DNA from: Euryarchaeota archaeon UBA549 | GTDB lineage: Archaea; Thermoplasmatota; Poseidoniia; Poseidoniales; Poseidoniaceae | NCBI GenBank assembly: GCA_002495645.1 | Contig: DAGF01000002.1 | Coordinates: 1 to 19,702 of the forward strand | DNA: 19,702 nt | Direction: 5' to 3' | Shown here: piece after piece, positions 17,201-19,702 of the stretch | How positions within the stretch are numbered: the first letter of the stretch is position 1 | Layout: each line of letters starts with the position of its first letter | Translations under genes and position numbers: made by a program | Notes under the pieces: model-generated | The model's database searches: none | Seen by the model: the letters and a program-made list of their open reading frames with translations, nothing else | What the model was told of the DNA's origin: nothing

Positions 17201-19550
17201 CACCGCCTTTGACGGTACCAAGCCAGTGAAATGGGAAGAGCGGTCTCTTGGTGATCCTCAGGAGGCTTTGCGGGTCAAGATCATCGAAATGCTTGGTTCA
17301 GAAGGGCCAAAAACATCTGAGGAGATGGTGGAGCGTCTTCCATTCCCTCAATCACTCATTGAGCGTAACCTCCATCAGTTGGAAGGTCGAAACGTGATTT
17401 CTGTTGGGTTCTTCATCCAAACCAACGACGCCGAGTACATCCTGAAAATCGATGAACACCGGCTCACCGGTGGCGAGGAGGAAGTTGTGGAGTACCGTTG
17501 GATTCAGAACATGGTGCTCGACAAATCATTTCATCAATACGGCGACAGTTTCACCGCGTTTAACGAGCACGTGCTCTTCCAAAAACAACAAGAATTGCTG
17601 TATCGCGTTGATGAGTTTGCATTCAACGATTGGACCGATGTGCAGCTGGACTCAGATGTCATCATGGGGCGGTTGCTCCACAATCGCATTGGCTACACGA
17701 CCAAACGAAACATCCCGATGCTGCTTGGATTGAAGCCTGAACCTTGGATGGGTCCGATGGAAGAGGAAATTCTCAGCAAAATACCACCCGGTGAAAACGT
17801 CACTCGTCAAGAGATCATGCAGGGCTACCCCAAGGGGGACGAACACAAATCCCTGCAGAGGGATTTGAAGAACGCACTAAGCAACCTTGAGCGGCAAATG
17901 CTCGTGGTGAAACAATTCGAAGAAGTGGCTGGTCGCCGTCGCCGCCTGTCCTTGTTCCATCGGGTTCAGGATGTCTATCCTGCCCTCTCGTTCGAGGATG
18001 CGCTTGAGGAAGTGATTCGGCGCATGGGTCCTGTCAAAGCCAGCACCTTGAGGTTCTATGTCTCACGTAGTTTCGAGGAATTGACGGTTGCGCTCATGAA
18101 TCTTGAATCCTCAGGTCGCATTGCAAAGGTCATGGCCTTGGTCCCTGAACCAGAGGCTTTCTTTTGCGCTCCCGATGAAGTTGATGAGTTGACACGTCCC
18201 CGACGAGAGGACCGAACGGTTCGGATCCTCACCCAGTCCGACCCTTATGTTTCTCGCTTCATTTGGGAAGTTCGCAGCGTCCTAGACCGAGGTTGGTACC
18301 TTCCCATCTTCAAAGGGGTTGACCCGATTGGCAAGGTCTTGATGTTCAAGGTCAATGATTACCTTGAAATCAAGGACCTTCACGTACCAACGGCCTACCT
18401 TGATGAATTCTGTCAAGCCTTTGAGGTGCTTCTTGAGAACCACGCCGCCCAACTTGTTGATGTTTCCGTCCTCTCAAACTTCAACAGCGAGCCCGTAGCC
18501 TCCTTGGACGAAACGACGCGTCAGGCGCTCGAGGACATCGGTTTCAAAATGACGGGCGAACGCATGATTCGTGGTGCTGTGGTTGACCCACAACCCAGGG
18601 AAATTGCAGAGCGAGCACTGTTCCACAAGCATCACCTGCACCAGTCCACTCGTCATGAAAACGAGATTCTCGCTCTGAAGAAGGTGGATGAAATCCGTGA
18701 TGATTTCGCTCTTCGTGGTCGAAGTGAACTCTATCGCGTGGACTTGAAAAGTATGGCCAGCGCCCATCGCCTCCATCAAGGCATCAACTTGCGTGGGCAC
18801 CAAGTATGGGCCTCCTACGAACACTTCCAAGAAATTCTGGCGATTCGCAACCAACCCGCCGATGAGGAACTTTGGGACATCGTGGAGTTCTTTGCCAGCC
18901 ACTCCGACCCAAACTTGTTCAAAGAACGCCATGCTCTTTCGCAATCCGAATTTAGAAAGCTCGTCCAACCCCTCATCCGCACGGGTCACATCGTGCAGGA
19001 CTTCCGAGGTGGTTTCCGCAGTGTTTTCGTGCCCGAGGGTGTCGATAGAGCAGAATTGCGCAAGGAATACATCAGAAAATTAGTTGAAAAATTCCCTGTC
19101 ATCACCCTTCGTCAAATGACGCAATTGGCCGGTCCGTCCTTCAAACCAGAAGAACTCAAAGCGGTGCTCAACACCTTTGAGGAGGATGGGACGCTCATCA
19201 AAGGCTTCCTCATCGAAGACTTCCACCAGGTCTGCTGGGGTCGAAAGGAACTGCTTGAAGAAGCACGCTCCATCCCCGCTATCCGTGATTTCGTCCTTCC
19301 ACCATCCGACCCCATCGCTCCGTATTTCGCTGACATCATGAAGGAACGTTTTGGCTTTGGTTCGGCCTATCTGGTGTTTAGAAATGCCGAGCCTGTTGCT
19401 GCTTTCAAGGCCAATACACGAAATAAGATCATCGACGTCAAGGATTACGAGGGCTCCGAAAAAGCATGGCGCATTGTCAAAGAATTCGCTTGGGAACACC
19501 AAATGCCGCTCCAAACTGAACTCCGAATCGGTGGAAAGAAACTCCAGTAG
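14268..19550 (+). CDS. lhr: Lhr-type superfamily 2 helicase, very long form
   Basis: Lhr proteins are ATP-driven 3'-to-5' helicases linked to DNA repair. The N-terminal helicase core has all expected motifs: SPTGSGKT (56-63), SPIKALAND (93-101), TTPESL (152-157), DELH (179-182), SAT (214-216), VFANTRK (292-298), SLEMGIDIG (347-355) and QRIGRAGHH (374-382). Winged-helix and Lhr-core regions follow to about residue 870. Roughly 890 more residues form a C-terminal extension. Its end (about 1675-1690, LPPSDPIAPYF) resembles the closing segment of AlkZ-like/HTH_42 winged-helix proteins, which is also seen in the C-terminal region of long bacterial Lhr. At 1760 residues it is about twice the length of ordinary archaeal Lhr and somewhat longer than bacterial Lhr (about 1500). 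The frame is intact with no sign of frameshift. Nuclease or glycosylase activity of the tail is not shown by the sequence. Confidence 0.92.
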   Translation: MAEIVYLDSPLESEALFERLCPPVRQWFKDKFPDFTRPQKLAIPAIMDKQHLLLCSPTGSGKTLTAFLTVIDQLVRLALEKKLEKKVHAIYISPIKALANDIQRNLIGPLNEITEKYLPDRAQEIRVGLRTGDTSQSDRQKMLRNPPHILITTPESLAIAITSPRFQPIVSEVEYMIIDELHSMVSTKRGVHLSLTLSLLDSLLKNPVQRIGISATMEPLETVAEYLVSSDDREARGQPTSVSIAKISGSRELDLDILITHPKFSDLSMVKVLEYNIEAIADLISAHTTTLVFANTRKMTETIVQKLRPFLGELVAGHHGSMDKNIRLDVEKKLKYGHLRAVVTSSSLEMGIDIGSVDLVLQVGSPGDIATALQRIGRAGHHVGGIPRARFLPTSVDDLIELAALQAAIQTGDMDRLDFPQNCLDVVAQFIIGLVIINELDIDEAFEIIVNSWSYRNFEYDDFIEVLDMLEEERRIWIDWEENIFGKRGYSRMIYYTNIGTIAPDNSYLVFNAEGSILGKLSGSFVSNLRTGDVILLGGSTYRVTNIQGTRVNVTSVTGHRPTIPSWSGEARSRSRELSQALLDLIGHCIVALRREQDPRMLLREVYGLSNEVANAIARHLEEHSIDSFQVPDSRRILVEQVISGAFPTYMITTCRGRGFNTALGYFMAGLAESNNVAVIEMSFDENGLLLKTSQEVDPGEMYRAFRENNHLDVIERYIINTQIFAKRFREVSGRSLIIPKRMGAEEISPQQFQQRAEALLQKHRTMDGSLLMREAKNEIMFGDIDLIGLEHFLKACVAGDARIVHTKVVVPSRLGMSLFMSAFEDLMSMKTRAFLVKDIDPSILQRLLGTRSLATELSSEQLSTYYADKAPVPTNAKELFRLMSHGGGLDREFNNPLYKEKLANIPLETIRGWVEELCQSGQITKLDGTGQDELDGKWFAPYMAEIHGTLGCLAVAGGKDVENLLELHTKGLTYKIATAFDGTKPVKWEERSLGDPQEALRVKIIEMLGSEGPKTSEEMVERLPFPQSLIERNLHQLEGRNVISVGFFIQTNDAEYILKIDEHRLTGGEEEVVEYRWIQNMVLDKSFHQYGDSFTAFNEHVLFQKQQELLYRVDEFAFNDWTDVQLDSDVIMGRLLHNRIGYTTKRNIPMLLGLKPEPWMGPMEEEILSKIPPGENVTRQEIMQGYPKGDEHKSLQRDLKNALSNLERQMLVVKQFEEVAGRRRRLSLFHRVQDVYPALSFEDALEEVIRRMGPVKASTLRFYVSRSFEELTVALMNLESSGRIAKVMALVPEPEAFFCAPDEVDELTRPRREDRTVRILTQSDPYVSRFIWEVRSVLDRGWYLPIFKGVDPIGKVLMFKVNDYLEIKDLHVPTAYLDEFCQAFEVLLENHAAQLVDVSVLSNFNSEPVASLDETTRQALEDIGFKMTGERMIRGAVVDPQPREIAERALFHKHHLHQSTRHENEILALKKVDEIRDDFALRGRSELYRVDLKSMASAHRLHQGINLRGHQVWASYEHFQEILAIRNQPADEELWDIVEFFASHSDPNLFKERHALSQSEFRKLVQPLIRTGHIVQDFRGGFRSVFVPEGVDRAELRKEYIRKLVEKFPVITLRQMTQLAGPSFKPEELKAVLNTFEEDGTLIKGFLIEDFHQVCWGRKELLEEARSIPAIRDFVLPPSDPIAPYFADIMKERFGFGSAYLVFRNAEPVAAFKANTRNKIIDVKDYEGSEKAWRIVKEFAWEHQMPLQTELRIGGKKLQ

Positions 19551-19583
19551 TCCAGTTTTGACGGAGAAAACACCAATTAGGAC

Positions 19584-19702
19584 ATGTTTGTTTTCGACAC
19601 GATGGAATCTTGGTTCGACCGTTTAATCGACGACTACGAGAATACGCTTGGTAAGTTTAGCCACAACACAGTTCTCAGCATTGCTTTTCTGCCCATGGCC
19701 AT
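19584..19702 (+). CDS. Unknown protein, N-terminal fragment cut by window edge
   Basis: An ATG at 19584, 33 bases after the lhr stop, opens a frame with no stop for 39 codons to the edge. It starts MFVFDTMESWFDRL, acidic and probably helical. It becomes hydrophobic from about residue 28 (NTVLSIAFLPMA), perhaps the beginning of a membrane segment. No family can be named from so little. The position, directly behind lhr on the same strand, suggests a shared transcript. Confidence 0.45.
   Translation, partial: MFVFDTMESWFDRLIDDYENTLGKFSHNTVLSIAFLPMA

Noticed and set aside
1..19702. CRISPR array, cas genes, tRNA or rRNA genes, and IS elements
   Set aside because: I looked for these by eye because of the CARF-like nuclease and the synthetase gene. 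I saw no regularly spaced direct repeats, no Cas signature, no cloverleaf ending in CCA, and no transposase. A computed search could still find a degenerate case.

Overview
The window looks archaeal, probably from the Thermoplasmatota (for example the marine Poseidoniia/Marine Group II). This placement is an inference. It rests on a replication factor C large subunit (RfcL) with a C-terminal PCNA-binding tail, archaeal SRP54, a Get3/ArsA ATPase with an HSP20-like tail, an archaeal/eukaryotic-type glycyl-tRNA synthetase, and TATA-like boxes in front of several genes. Most of the window has roughly 50% GC and is densely packed, with no rRNA, tRNA, IS element or CRISPR array recognised.

Layout. 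Positions 1-2094 (minus strand) hold a long gene cut by the left window edge: 698 codons without a stop. It has a Rossmann/CARF-like N-terminus, a possible second Rossmann-like unit, and a C-terminal PD-(D/E)XK nuclease of the DUF1887/Card1-Can type. It follows SRP54 (2124-3494) and Get3 (3551-4807) on the same strand, so a defence-like nuclease sits at the end of a protein-targeting cluster. It is also visibly more AT-rich than its neighbours. It is the best candidate here for something undescribed.

Divergent from Get3 is an unrecognised multi-pass membrane protein (4897-5682). Next comes a probable operon on the plus strand: a zinc-ribbon/membrane/transglutaminase-like protein (5764-7380), TrkA (7393-8805) and TrkH (8802-10445), the last two forming a potassium uptake system. 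TrkH converges on and overlaps rfcL (minus), which lies downstream of glyS (minus, TTG start).

Divergent from glyS are a small two-cluster ferredoxin (13881-14195) and a very large 1760-residue Lhr-type helicase (14268-19550) with a long C-terminal extension. A further reading frame starts at 19584 and runs off the right edge.

The housekeeping themes are protein targeting to membranes (SRP54, Get3), potassium uptake (TrkA/TrkH), translation (GlyRS), clamp loading (RfcL) and DNA repair (Lhr).
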